From the NCBI GenBank assembly GCA_904397815.1, contig CAJFOT010000057.1, forward strand, positions 1-55,450: 55,450 nt of DNA. The letters run 5' to 3'. How positions within the stretch are numbered: position 1 is the first letter of the stretch; every line of letters starts with the position of its first letter. Below, in pieces: positions 38,639 to 48,938 of this stretch. The notes under the pieces are model-generated. The model was not told the DNA's origin and searched no databases. It was given only the letters and a program-made list of their open reading frames with translations. Origin of the DNA: Candidatus Paralachnospira sangeri. Lineage in GTDB: Bacteria; Bacillota; Clostridia; Lachnospirales; Lachnospiraceae. The position numbers were made by a program, and so were the translations under genes.

Positions 38639-41245
38639 ATGGCCTTATATCGTAAATTATTACTAAATACCGGCGGCGGCGTGACAAATAATGCGGATAA
38701 AGCCCGACAGGAAGCCTGCGCTACGATAGCTATCGGCTTAGGGGGAACAGGAGTGGACTGTCTGCGCATATTGAAGCGGCGGGTTTATGAAAACGTCGAG
38801 TCGGATATGCCCGATGCCCTGATACCTTCCTATTCCCATATTAAGTTCCTGGCGGTAGATTCGGATAAAAAGTCTGTTGTGGTTGACGGGAAGCTTCATT
38901 CATTAAATGTGGATACAGAATTTTTTGATATTTCAGCACATAATATTGATCACTATATTAGAATGGCAGAGCATTTTGCATCACAGCCGGAGATGGAGTG
39001 GTTGACGATACCCAATGATGAAACTGGCAGTTCAGGGATCTCCCTTCTTTCAGCCGGCGCGGGAGCTGGGGGTGTGCGCCAGATTGGGCGTTTACTGTTG
39101 ATGGAAAAGTCGGGTGCCTTTGTAAACAGAGTTAAGTCTTTAATTGAGGAGGCAAAAACTATAACGGCTCATGAAATCAATCCGGATTTTAATAGTGCCA
39201 GCCCACTCCGTATCCATATTTTTACAGGAATGGGCGGAGGCACCGGATCGGGGATATTTTTGGATGTTTGTTATCTGATTCAGGAGGCGATTCGGCAGGC
39301 GGAAGTCTCAAACGCAACGATAATAGGCTATTTCTTTCTGCCGGATGTCAATCTGTGCCGGCCTGCCGTTTACTTCAATCCTGGCGTTTCATCATATATC
39401 AAGATGAACGGCCTTGCTGCCATGAAAGAACTGAATTACTGCATGGATTTTGAAAACAACGGGGGAGCCTGGGATCAGCAGTACCGGGGATTCCATGTGG
39501 GGCCGCTCAGAAAACCTCCTGTGATGATCAGCCATCTGATATCATCCCGGGGAGCAGATGGGACAGATTATGGGGAAAATGGTTATTTTTACGCGCTGAA
39601 TACGGTCTGCGATTTTGTGATGCAGTTTATGGTTAAGGGTGATGTTTCGATGGAATCCCATGTTGCTTGTGTAGGGAGGATGATGACCGGGGCCGGCAGA
39701 GCGACAGGTTCAAATAATCATTACTGCCTGCTGGGCGCTGCCAGCGCGGTGCTTCCCAGAAGGGAAATTTCCACATATTTAGCCAGTATTATGTTTCAGA
39801 GGATGAGCAAACTGGGAGAAACAATGCCGACGGATCAGGAGATCCTGGAATTCGCCGAGGCTAATGGCCTGACTTATGAGGCGTTGTATCAGGAATTGCT
39901 GAAGGGCACCTCGGATCACCATCCATCAATAGAATTGGACTACAAAATGTTTACAGATATGTCTGAGGAAGATCTGGAAGAGAGAGACAAGCTGGCGATC
40001 CCGGAAACCATTAGGAAAACTTATGACACGATGCGGGAGAGGATGGTAAATCAGGTCGTTGCCAATAAAAGAAATCTGACTCAGGACTGGTCTTGGGAGA
40101 GGGTGGGCCAGGATGATGATATCAGCGCGTCTAAGGTGTGGAATATATATTATGAACTGGTGAAGGTGGTAGAGGATCCGGGCCGGGGACCACAGTACGC
40201 GACGGTTATGTTAAATGGAACAGGCAGAAAAAACCTGGTCAGCCTCCTGGCCGGCGTACGGATACAGGCCGCTAAAGCCAGGAATAATATTTTGAGAAAC
40301 CAGCAACTGCGGATACACGAAGTGAAAAACGCCAGAAGCGCGTTTTTGCACCCAAAGTTCATGGCTGATAAGAAGAAACTTTTTGCTGACTTTATTGCGA
40401 GACTGGCCAAGTATGAATCGGATTATAGCCAGATCAGGGTACTGGAAGAATTAGACCGTATGCTGACAACAATGCTGGCTCAGCTGACATATTTGTATGA
40501 AAAATGTTTTAGGATTTATATGGACGTCTGTGGAGATCTCAGCGAGACCTTTCAGGAGAACTCTAAAACCCTTACCGATCCGGCGAGGGAAAAAATGGTT
40601 GATGATCCATTTATCATCCCTCTGATGACAGTTAACGACCTGAAGGAGTCCCTGGATGCTACAGTTCAGGCGATGTGTCCGGAGGATGAGAAGCGGGCGT
40701 TCCATCAGGCCTTATTTGCCAACCACGCATGCTGGACAGACGGGAGGGAAGATGAAATCAGCCGGTTTGTTTCGGATTATCTGGTGAGTAAATTCAGCGG
40801 CTATACCCAGAAAACGTTAGCAGGGTATCTGCAGCTGAAATTTGGAGATGATGGCGATTTGGTCGATAAAGTATACCGTAATATTATTAAGCCGCTGAGT
40901 GAAAGGGCGCAGGTGCTGTTTTCTTGTTCAAATCCGGGCTGTGTGGGGAATGCGTCAACGATTGGATATTGTTGTGTGCCGGACAATTCTACGGAGATAC
41001 AGGCGGCCGCGGAGTGGCTGTCGGAGGATCTGTTAACTGACTGTTTCAGTATAATGAAAACTGCTCTGCCAGCCCGTATCTGTTTCATACGCTGTATCTG
41101 CGGGGTATCGATGTGCCAGTATTCGGAAATAGGCATGTATGCAGAAGCGTACAGGACAGGCATGCCGGCAGGCACACATTTATATGAGGGAGCGGGAGAG
41201 GACAAAAGAGACTGGCGCCTGTTAACTATAAATGAGAATCAATGA
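38639..41245 (+). CDS. Tubulin/FtsZ-like GTPase (Tubulin_2 type), copy 1
   Basis: This 868-residue protein has the tubulin-superfamily nucleotide motifs: GLGGTG (33-38) and GGGTGSG (199-205, the T4 loop), with SAGAGAGGVRQIGR as an extra glycine loop. After about residue 430 a helical region of unknown fold follows. ATG 38639 is chosen because GGAGAGGAG precedes it and it aligns exactly with copy 2 (MALYRKLLL). It matches families of large FtsZ-like proteins in predicted membrane-remodelling systems. It is nearly the same as copy 2 through residue 860 but ends there, lacking the last 290 or so residues. Confidence 0.87.
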   Translation: MALYRKLLLNTGGGVTNNADKARQEACATIAIGLGGTGVDCLRILKRRVYENVESDMPDALIPSYSHIKFLAVDSDKKSVVVDGKLHSLNVDTEFFDISAHNIDHYIRMAEHFASQPEMEWLTIPNDETGSSGISLLSAGAGAGGVRQIGRLLLMEKSGAFVNRVKSLIEEAKTITAHEINPDFNSASPLRIHIFTGMGGGTGSGIFLDVCYLIQEAIRQAEVSNATIIGYFFLPDVNLCRPAVYFNPGVSSYIKMNGLAAMKELNYCMDFENNGGAWDQQYRGFHVGPLRKPPVMISHLISSRGADGTDYGENGYFYALNTVCDFVMQFMVKGDVSMESHVACVGRMMTGAGRATGSNNHYCLLGAASAVLPRREISTYLASIMFQRMSKLGETMPTDQEILEFAEANGLTYEALYQELLKGTSDHHPSIELDYKMFTDMSEEDLEERDKLAIPETIRKTYDTMRERMVNQVVANKRNLTQDWSWERVGQDDDISASKVWNIYYELVKVVEDPGRGPQYATVMLNGTGRKNLVSLLAGVRIQAAKARNNILRNQQLRIHEVKNARSAFLHPKFMADKKKLFADFIARLAKYESDYSQIRVLEELDRMLTTMLAQLTYLYEKCFRIYMDVCGDLSETFQENSKTLTDPAREKMVDDPFIIPLMTVNDLKESLDATVQAMCPEDEKRAFHQALFANHACWTDGREDEISRFVSDYLVSKFSGYTQKTLAGYLQLKFGDDGDLVDKVYRNIIKPLSERAQVLFSCSNPGCVGNASTIGYCCVPDNSTEIQAAAEWLSEDLLTDCFSIMKTALPARICFIRCICGVSMCQYSEIGMYAEAYRTGMPAGTHLYEGAGEDKRDWRLLTINENQ

Positions 41246-41268
41246 GAATGAAATAGGAGGAGAAGAGA

Positions 41269-44200
41269 ATGGCTTTATATCGCAAATTATTGTTGAGTAC
41301 TGGCGGCGGCGTGACGAGTAATGTGGATAAGGACAAGCAGGAGGCCTGCGCTACGATTGCCATTGGCTTAGGGGGGACAGGAGTAGACTGCCTGCGTACG
41401 CTGAAACGGAGGGTTTATGAGAGCATCGAGCCGGATGTGCCAGATGCTTTGACACCTTCCTATTCCCATATTAAGTTTCTGGCGGTAGATTCGGATAAAA
41501 AGTCCCTTGCAGCTGACGAGAAGCTTCATTCATTAGATGTGGATACAGAATTTTTTGATATTTCAAATACTAATATTCAGAAACTGCTCCAAAATGCACA
41601 AACTTATGCCTCGAAGCCGGAGGAGGAATGGCTGACAACAGCCAATGAAGAAACTGGTGCACCGGGGATTTCTATTCTTTCGGCCAGCGCTGGAGCAGGG
41701 GGTGTGCGCCAGATAGGGCGGCTGTTGCTGGTAGAGAAGGCAGATGCCTTTGTAAGCAGAGTTAAGTCTTTAATTGCGGCAGCAAAAACTACAAAGGCTC
41801 ATGAGATTAACCCTGACTTTAATGGTGCCAGCCCGCTCAATATCCATATTTTTACTGGTATGGGCGGAGGTACCGGATCGGGGACATTTTTAGATGTTTG
41901 TTATCTGGTTCAGAGAGCAATCCAGGAAACGGGTGTAACGAATGTAACGACAATGGGTTATTTTTTCCTGCCGGATGTCAATCTGTGCCGGCCTATGATC
42001 TACGGTAATGAGGCTATTTCAACATATATCAAAGTAAACGGCCTATCCGCCATGAAAGAACTGAATTACTGCATGGATTTTGAGAGCAATGGAGGAGCCT
42101 GGGACCAGCAGTACCATGGATTCCATATAGGGCCGCTCCATAAGCCCCCTGTGATGATCAGCCATCTGATATCATCCCGTAGCACAGATGGAACGGATTA
42201 TGGGGAAAACGGTTATTTTTACGCACTGAATGTAGTCTGTGATTTTGTGATGCAGTTTATGGTCAGAAATGATGTTTCCATGGAATCCCATATCTCGAAT
42301 TATAATACCGCAATGGGTAAAGTCAAGAAAAAGGCGGGGGCCAATAATAATTACTGCCTGCTGGGCGCTTCCAACGCGGTAATCCCGAGAACAGAAATCT
42401 CCACGTATTTAGCCAGTGTTTTATTTCAGAAGATGAGTAAGCTGGGAGAACAGATACCGACAGACCAGGAGATCCTGGAGTTCGCCAGAACCAATGGCCT
42501 GACTTACGAGGGGTTATATCAGGAGTTGCTGAAAGGCACTTCAGCTCGCCATCCATCGATACCAGTGGAGCATACGCTGTTTAAGGATATGGGTGAGACG
42601 GACCTGGCGGAAAGAGACAAACTGGTGATCCCGGAGACCATTGGGAAACCTTATGATGAGATGCGGGAGAAGATGGTAAACCAGATCGCTGTTAATAAAA
42701 AAAGTCTGACCCATGGCTGGTCCTGGGAAGGGGTAGACCATGATGATGATACCAGCGTGTCTAAGGTGTGGAAAGTATATTACGAACTGGCGAAGATAGT
42801 AGAGGATCCGGGCCGGGGTCCACAGTACGCGGCGGTTATGTTAAATGGAACAGGCAGAAAAAACCTGGTCAGCCTCCTGACTGGCGTGCAGGAGCAGGCC
42901 GCTGAAGCCAAAAATAATATCGTGAAGAACCAGCAGCTGCGGATACAGGAGGTGAAGAACGCCAGAAGTGCGTTTTTACACCCAAAGCTCAGAGATAAAT
43001 TTGCTGCGAAGAGACTCTTTGACGACTTTATTGCGAGGCTGGCCAGGTATGAGTCGGATTGCAGCCAGATCAGGGCACTGGAAGAACTTGACCGTATGTT
43101 GACAACAATGCGGACTCAGCTGACAGATTTGTATCACAAATGTTTTGAGATTTATATGAATGTTTGCGGAGATCTCAGTGAGACCTTTCAGGCGAATTAT
43201 AAGACCCTTACCGATCCGGAGAGGAAGAAAATGGTTGAGGATCCGTTTATTATCCCTTTGATGACGATTAATGATCTGAAGGAGGCGCTGGATGCCTCGG
43301 TTCAGGCGATGCGGTTGGAGGATGAGACCCGGGCGTTCCATCAGGCCCTGTTTGCTAACCACGCATGCTGGGCAAGTGGGACAGAGGATGAGATCAGCCG
43401 GTTTGTCTCAGATTATCTGGTGGGCAAATTCAGCGGCTATACTCAGAAGACATTAACAGGGTATTTGCAGCTGAAATTTGGAGATGATGGCGATTTGGTT
43501 AATAAAGTATACAGCAATATTATCAAGCCTCTGAGCGAAAAGGCGCAGGCACTGTTTTCCTGTTCGAGTCCGGACAGTGTTGCGAATGCGTCACCGATCG
43601 GATATTGCTGTGTGCCAGACAGTTCCACGGAGATACAGGCAGCTGCGGCAAAGCTGCCGGAAGATCCGTCCGCTAACTATTTCAAAGTGGTGAAGATCGC
43701 GCTTTCTGACCGTATTTTCTTAATGCGCTGCATCTGCGGTGTATCGATGTATCAGTATTCGGACATAGGCATTTATACAGACGCATATAAGCATGACGTG
43801 TCAGTAGGAAAGCATTTATATGAGGGGGCTGGAAAGGATCCGAGGAACTGGAAGCTGTTAAGGGATATCCGTCCGTTCAGCACACTGGATTCCCGTCAGG
43901 CTTCAGAGACACAAAGGGCGGAAGCGAACCGGTATGAGATTGCGGTGGAGCGAAAGGTGATCGTCAGAGATCGTGACATAAAAGGTGTGTCTCAGCTGAG
44001 GATCATGCCTGATGTTTCAGAACTTCTGGAAGTGGCAAAAAAAGCAGTGGTTAGCCAGAACAGCGAAGAGATCGAAGCGGCTCAGAATGAGATAAAGACA
44101 TATCAGGCAACCGCCCAGCCTAAGCGTGTGCGGTCGCTGCGGGATGACGGTATGGAGGGACATGAGGACGATGTAAGGCGCGATTATGTTCTGTTATCCA

Positions 44201-44757
44201 GAAGTTTAATGGAACTTGTAGAGGAAGAGTTAAAAAAGAAGGAAGATTTGGACCAGGCATTAGAAGATCTGGATTTTGCTTTAAGCAAGCTGCAAAAGGC
44301 CGCAGAGGATAAAGTGGATACAGATCAGAAACGGTCAGATTTCTTCGATATTATTTTAACAGGAGTGGTGGATACATCCTCGAAAATCAAGGTGACCTAT
44401 ACCCGGAAGAAGCGTGGGATGGTAGTAGGTACAACGGATCTGAGCCTGCCCACCGCCCAGTTCCCGTATGGAAAGATACCGCTGTACCAGGCGTTTGTAA
44501 CCTATTGTGAACTGCCGGATGAGGTGCGGAACGAGATGAGAGAGAAGGCGCAGGATGCGATGCTGAACGGTTCGCAGGAGGAGCTGGAGGCAGTTGTGGA
44601 AAATCTGGACAGGATTTATACCGATGATTTTCTGGGCGCAATGCAGAAAACCGTGGTGAATCTCCCGGGCATTACAGGAAATCAGATAGATGAGATTACG
44701 AATTTCCTGCTTCAGTTCATGGACGCAAAAGACAACTTTAGAATGATGTATCTATAA
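41269..44757 (+). CDS. Tubulin/FtsZ-like GTPase (Tubulin_2 type), copy 2
   Basis: This 1162-residue protein is highly similar over its first 860 residues to copy 1, with the same GLGGTG and GGGTGSG loops and SASAGAGGVRQIGR. It adds a C-terminal extension of about 290 residues (acidic helical part VEEELKKKEDLDQALEDL, then VKNLPGIT-like helices ending NFRMMYL). Start at 41269 follows AGGAGGAG. The two GTPases may form mixed filaments, with the extension giving partner binding. It is followed by an 82-base spacer and the Rossmann-like partner gene. Confidence 0.88.
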   Translation: MALYRKLLLSTGGGVTSNVDKDKQEACATIAIGLGGTGVDCLRTLKRRVYESIEPDVPDALTPSYSHIKFLAVDSDKKSLAADEKLHSLDVDTEFFDISNTNIQKLLQNAQTYASKPEEEWLTTANEETGAPGISILSASAGAGGVRQIGRLLLVEKADAFVSRVKSLIAAAKTTKAHEINPDFNGASPLNIHIFTGMGGGTGSGTFLDVCYLVQRAIQETGVTNVTTMGYFFLPDVNLCRPMIYGNEAISTYIKVNGLSAMKELNYCMDFESNGGAWDQQYHGFHIGPLHKPPVMISHLISSRSTDGTDYGENGYFYALNVVCDFVMQFMVRNDVSMESHISNYNTAMGKVKKKAGANNNYCLLGASNAVIPRTEISTYLASVLFQKMSKLGEQIPTDQEILEFARTNGLTYEGLYQELLKGTSARHPSIPVEHTLFKDMGETDLAERDKLVIPETIGKPYDEMREKMVNQIAVNKKSLTHGWSWEGVDHDDDTSVSKVWKVYYELAKIVEDPGRGPQYAAVMLNGTGRKNLVSLLTGVQEQAAEAKNNIVKNQQLRIQEVKNARSAFLHPKLRDKFAAKRLFDDFIARLARYESDCSQIRALEELDRMLTTMRTQLTDLYHKCFEIYMNVCGDLSETFQANYKTLTDPERKKMVEDPFIIPLMTINDLKEALDASVQAMRLEDETRAFHQALFANHACWASGTEDEISRFVSDYLVGKFSGYTQKTLTGYLQLKFGDDGDLVNKVYSNIIKPLSEKAQALFSCSSPDSVANASPIGYCCVPDSSTEIQAAAAKLPEDPSANYFKVVKIALSDRIFLMRCICGVSMYQYSDIGIYTDAYKHDVSVGKHLYEGAGKDPRNWKLLRDIRPFSTLDSRQASETQRAEANRYEIAVERKVIVRDRDIKGVSQLRIMPDVSELLEVAKKAVVSQNSEEIEAAQNEIKTYQATAQPKRVRSLRDDGMEGHEDDVRRDYVLLSRSLMELVEEELKKKEDLDQALEDLDFALSKLQKAAEDKVDTDQKRSDFFDIILTGVVDTSSKIKVTYTRKKRGMVVGTTDLSLPTAQFPYGKIPLYQAFVTYCELPDEVRNEMREKAQDAMLNGSQEELEAVVENLDRIYTDDFLGAMQKTVVNLPGITGNQIDEITNFLLQFMDAKDNFRMMYL

Positions 44758-44839
44758 ACAGTGCCAGAGAGTCCGACTGAAAACCAGATCTCCGCTGTCA
44801 GGCGGGCTCTTGGCGCGGCAGATAAGGAGAAGTGATGAC

Positions 44840-46711
44840 ATGAGTGACAGAGATGGGGTGCTGAAGGAGCAGCTGGACTGTCTGGCGCAAAGTCTGGATG
44901 GAGACGAGGCCGGTAAATGGATAAAGAATATGCCCGTTTATCCGATGATGATTTTTTATGGTGGATCTTATGCCCTGGAAACCAGGAAATGCGTGGAGGA
45001 GGTATTTTGGAGAGCCTGGAAGGCCAGGAGCGACGCGATCCCTCATTTTTGCTTCTCGGAGCAGACAGTGTCTCTGGTTGAGAAAGAGGGGAAGCTGGGA
45101 GCGGCTCTGGATGGGGCGGAATTTGGAGGGTATGTAGATGAACTTTACAGCCACGATGATTGTTTCGCAAATCTGCATGGCCTGTTTTTATGTGTGATAT
45201 TAGATACCAGGGATTATCAGACAGCGGAAAATTTTAAAGAAGCTTATCAGAACTGCCAGGAACTGCCCCGGATGTCAGGGGAAGAGACCAGCGCGAGGAT
45301 AATGACCATTGTGATGTTGGATGAATCTGTGGCAAGAAGTGAGCAGGCGGAGAAAATCAAGAAGTATTTAAAAGAGAACCTTTCAGATGGAGGGGTTTCG
45401 GTAAAACGTTCTGGGATCATTTTAAGCAATCAGCTGAAAAACGGCAGAAGATTAAGAGGGGCAAACCTGGTGGAAAATTATCGCCTGGCGGGAGTGCTGC
45501 TGATGCTGGCAAACGCCCAGGCAGAAGGATACAGGCGGCCGGTGGATCTTTTGTTCCCTGCTGAGATTTCTCCCCACTATCTGACTGCTTCTTACAGCTA
45601 TAAGGAGAAAGAGACAGAAAAGATATGCGGCGCTGTTATCTATCATATTTTAGTATGGCTGACAGAGGGCGTCAAAGACGGCGCCGGGCTTTCTCAGGCA
45701 GAACTCTGCGACAGACTGGAAATCGAAGGAGGAACCTGTCAGTATCTGACGGAGTATTTTAACAATAATCTGCTTTCAAGGATACCAACCGGGTCACAGC
45801 TGGAGCGTCTGCCCAGAGAGACATTCGATATGTCAGGATTGGCGCATAAGACATATCAGGCGGTGGAAAAGATAACAGCAGGCGCTGCCAAGGCTTTTTA
45901 CCATTATCATTTTCTGAAAGAGCTGGAGGAACCGGGCGCTGGTTTTGAAAATGGTTTTCAGGAGTATGTGGAATCCAAACTCAGTGTGGGAGAGGCTGCA
46001 GCTTCTTTGAATGCGTCTGCGATTGACGGAGTGGTGAATCAGCTGATGGTATTTGCGCCGAATCTAGAACAAGAGGCTCACCGTTATCTTGAAGAGCGGG
46101 CTCGTGCGGATTTTGCGGAAAAAGCCAGGAAGGCATGCCGTTCGGTGCTGATTAAACTGCGGAAAACGGCGGACGTAAGCGCTGCTCTTCTGCAGTCTCA
46201 GATAGACATGTTTCACCAACAGTATTTCCAAATACTGGAGTGTACCAGTATAATGGACTACTATGGTAATCTGGTGAAACATTATCTTACAGGAAAAAGC
46301 TTGCAAGATGTGGGATGGACCTGGAAAATCCAGACAGAGAAAGATGTCTTGGCATGCGTCGGTAAGATTGCGTCCGAAATCCTGGCGGCAGATCCTGTTT
46401 TTCGAGCCCCGCTGGCAGAAGAGATGGTGGCCCGTATGGGAGGACATCCTGCCACGGTTCAGGAAGCGCTGAGGTCAGAGCTGACAGAAGGGCTGGAGGA
46501 TAGTGTGCGGCTAAAGACAACCATGTCTTTGGAGAGATGTCAGGAAATTTATATACTGAATAAAAAAGATGGGGATGGAAGTTCCGCATTTTATCTGACC
46601 TTGCTGGATGCAAACAAAGAAAAGACAGATGTCCAGTTTCTGGACAGCGGCAATAACCGGCTGGTAGAGGTAATCCGACTTTACCGGTGTGACCAGCGGG
46701 CGTTTGATTAG
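44840..46711 (+). CDS. Large Rossmann-like/helical partner protein of unknown function
   Basis: This 623-residue protein has an N-terminal region of alternating strands and helices (PMMIFYGGSYALETRKCVEE, LFLCVILDTRDYQ, IMTIVMLDESVARSEQAE) that suggests a Rossmann-like fold without a clear P-loop, followed by a long helical part. No membrane helix is visible. ATG 44840 is chosen over an upstream TTG because AAGGAG precedes it. It lies right after the tubulin-like genes, so it could be a filament regulator or a degenerate tubulin-fold partner. This is inference. Confidence 0.7.
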   Translation: MSDRDGVLKEQLDCLAQSLDGDEAGKWIKNMPVYPMMIFYGGSYALETRKCVEEVFWRAWKARSDAIPHFCFSEQTVSLVEKEGKLGAALDGAEFGGYVDELYSHDDCFANLHGLFLCVILDTRDYQTAENFKEAYQNCQELPRMSGEETSARIMTIVMLDESVARSEQAEKIKKYLKENLSDGGVSVKRSGIILSNQLKNGRRLRGANLVENYRLAGVLLMLANAQAEGYRRPVDLLFPAEISPHYLTASYSYKEKETEKICGAVIYHILVWLTEGVKDGAGLSQAELCDRLEIEGGTCQYLTEYFNNNLLSRIPTGSQLERLPRETFDMSGLAHKTYQAVEKITAGAAKAFYHYHFLKELEEPGAGFENGFQEYVESKLSVGEAAASLNASAIDGVVNQLMVFAPNLEQEAHRYLEERARADFAEKARKACRSVLIKLRKTADVSAALLQSQIDMFHQQYFQILECTSIMDYYGNLVKHYLTGKSLQDVGWTWKIQTEKDVLACVGKIASEILAADPVFRAPLAEEMVARMGGHPATVQEALRSELTEGLEDSVRLKTTMSLERCQEIYILNKKDGDGSSAFYLTLLDANKEKTDVQFLDSGNNRLVEVIRLYRCDQRAFD

Positions 46712-46719
46712 GGGGATTT

Positions 46720-47418
46720 ATGAAGGTTATTTTTGAAAAGATGCAGGATCAGGTATTTGCGATGAATCCTGTTTACCTGCCTAAAACAGGGCAGATTAAG
46801 ATGGATTATAAAGGCATTACGCATATGCTGATCATAACAGCCCCACTGGGAACCGCATTGGACATACAGGCCGAGGAAACGAAAATGCTTTTGCGGGCAC
46901 TGGAAAACCGGGTGTTGAGAGAAGAACAGGTGTTAGAGGAGACGCAGGGAATCCGAGCCAGCTGTGTTACCCAAATGCAGCTGAATGATCAGAGAGGTTA
47001 TATTTCAGTACCTGTCAGAAATACAGCGATGGAATATAGTGTGTTTGCCTGTCGATATGATAAAAACGAGGATGCGCTGCGGATTTATCTGCCTGTTCAT
47101 CCCGGAACCAGATATCGGACAGATGTGATGGTAGAGATTCCTTATGAGATACTTCCTTATACGATTATAGAGAAAAAGAAATTCAGAAAGATGAAGGAAA
47201 CTCCCACGCCGTTTGTGAGGCTGACAGTTGGCTCGAGAGAGGCTCCGTTTCCAGATGAGAGTATTATATATACAATAGACAATGATCCCTGTGAATATCC
47301 GCTGACCTCTGCAATGAGCGGGAGACCGTTCCTGATCCGGACGGATGGGAAGAGGTTGTCGCTGCGTGTTGTTTCGAAGGGGATTACATTGAGAGAAAAG
47401 TCAGAAAGGGGCAGATGA
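46720..47418 (+). CDS. Beta-rich protein of unknown function
   Basis: This 232-residue protein has mainly beta-strand character (THMLIITAPLGTALDIQ, GYISVPVRNTAMEYSVFACR) with a basic middle (EKKKFRKMKE). No signal, membrane helix or metal motif is seen. It starts 8 bases after the preceding gene and ends one base before the GTPase gene. No family is recognised; an adaptor between the tubulin-like proteins and the GTPase is possible. Confidence 0.65.
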   Translation: MKVIFEKMQDQVFAMNPVYLPKTGQIKMDYKGITHMLIITAPLGTALDIQAEETKMLLRALENRVLREEQVLEETQGIRASCVTQMQLNDQRGYISVPVRNTAMEYSVFACRYDKNEDALRIYLPVHPGTRYRTDVMVEIPYEILPYTIIEKKKFRKMKETPTPFVRLTVGSREAPFPDESIIYTIDNDPCEYPLTSAMSGRPFLIRTDGKRLSLRVVSKGITLREKSERGR

Positions 47419-47419
47419 A

Positions 47420-48922
47420 ATGCCTGATTATAAAATTATTTGTCCATATTGTTTTCACGAATTTTCTCATACAGCTGTGCACTTTCGAATGGAGACAGTG
47501 TATGATGAGAGCGAATTAAATGATGAAGGTATGACGGAGCAGGAAGTAAACGCCTTACCTGAGTCAGACAGGAAAAAACGTTTGCTGCAGCAGACCAATG
47601 AAAGAAAGCCTTTTCTCAGCAAAGATGATGAAAAATATGGAAAGTTTTGGGAAATATTTCAGGGAGGGACTACAGAACAAAGTCTGGGACGTGACGCGGA
47701 ATTACCCTGCCAGGTCTATCAGCTGCCGATTATTGATCCATCTTCTCCCATCGCTTCGGAAGCGCTGCTGGTGCAGCCGGGGCGGAATGAGGATTTCAGA
47801 CCGGGAAAATATTTGATTTATGATGGAGACGGCATGGCGATTGCAGTGCAGGACAGATTAAACAAAAAGTCGACAAATCGCCGCGTTTGCCCATTCTGTC
47901 ATAATCCGCTGCCTTTTCAGTATGGCAAGTATCCGGTAAAGTTTATTGCGGTGATCGGCGTGACAGGTTCTGGAAAGACTGTCTATATTTCTCAGATGCT
48001 GAAAAATATGGGGAACTATATGTCTCATGTCGGTATAACCAGTTTTTTTACATCGGATCATGAGACGAATTTTATTAACGCAAATCCGGTCAGTCTGGAT
48101 AAACCGCTTCCCCCGTCAACAATGGCAGGAAGTTTTTCTCAGCCGATGTTCTATGATCTGCAAAAAAGGGAAGGGAACCAGGTTGTTACTAATACGATAG
48201 TGATTTATGATATAGCAGGTGAGGATTGTCAAAAGGCAGCTGATATGGCAAAATTTGCAGGCTATATCAATCATGCGGATGGTATTATGCTGTTAGTGGA
48301 TCCGACACAGCTTGACTGGGCAGAGGGTGAGATGGAAGCAAAGGCGGATCCTGTCCTTGTGCTGAATACGATCCACGGAGCGATAAAATGGAAGATAGAG
48401 GCGGGAGGCTGTTCGATTCCGGTTGCGGTATGTGTGTCAAAAAGCGATACTTATGAAGATATGATTGAAACCTGCCAGTATGATATTGTTCCCACGGTGG
48501 ATCAGCATGGAAAGAGGACATTTTTATTTAATGCTACCGACTATAATGAACTGGAGAAAGAACTGGTTAAGCGAATGAACGATACGCTGCATCTGGCGCT
48601 GCGGAATAACTATGTCCATTTTAATTATTTTGCTTTTTCTGCTACGGGAGGGCCAACGGTAGAGCAGACTGACCCGGTTTCCGGTGTAAGTGGAACTTAT
48701 CTGGTCACACCGCCGGTTCCCAAAAGAATTGCGGAACCGCTGCTATGGCTGCTGTATTGTTTTGGTTTTATTCATTCGGATGTGAGAATCCGTCTTCCTG
48801 AGCCAAGGAATATGCCGGATTATATAGAAGAAGTAAGCGGATGGGGACCTTTTAAAAAGAAGACACAGCGGCCGTTAAGCGAAAGGGAACAGGAAGCGTA
48901 TTGGTACGAGGAAAGATGTTAG
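47420..48922 (+). CDS. Zinc-ribbon P-loop GTPase-like protein
   Basis: This 500-residue protein has a split zinc ribbon (CPYC, Cys8 and 11; CPFC, Cys157 and 160) followed by a GTPase domain: Walker A GVTGSGKT (180-187), switch DIAGED (264-269, the DxxG place), hydrophobic strand GIMLLVDPTQLD and VSKSD (339-343), equivalent to the NKxD guanine motif. It resembles a distinct TRAFAC-type group (called DO-GTPase in surveys of prokaryotic conflict systems, from memory). It may act as a switch for the tubulin/vWA machine. The next gene encodes its likely partner. Confidence 0.82.
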   Translation: MPDYKIICPYCFHEFSHTAVHFRMETVYDESELNDEGMTEQEVNALPESDRKKRLLQQTNERKPFLSKDDEKYGKFWEIFQGGTTEQSLGRDAELPCQVYQLPIIDPSSPIASEALLVQPGRNEDFRPGKYLIYDGDGMAIAVQDRLNKKSTNRRVCPFCHNPLPFQYGKYPVKFIAVIGVTGSGKTVYISQMLKNMGNYMSHVGITSFFTSDHETNFINANPVSLDKPLPPSTMAGSFSQPMFYDLQKREGNQVVTNTIVIYDIAGEDCQKAADMAKFAGYINHADGIMLLVDPTQLDWAEGEMEAKADPVLVLNTIHGAIKWKIEAGGCSIPVAVCVSKSDTYEDMIETCQYDIVPTVDQHGKRTFLFNATDYNELEKELVKRMNDTLHLALRNNYVHFNYFAFSATGGPTVEQTDPVSGVSGTYLVTPPVPKRIAEPLLWLLYCFGFIHSDVRIRLPEPRNMPDYIEEVSGWGPFKKKTQRPLSEREQEAYWYEERC

Positions 48923-48938
48923 AGGGGGATAAGTGGTT

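Noticed and set aside
44758..44839. Internal promoter or terminator between the tubulin-like and Rossmann-like genes
   Set aside because: The 82-base gap has only short weak inverted repeats and no box pair, so the operon is taken as continuous.
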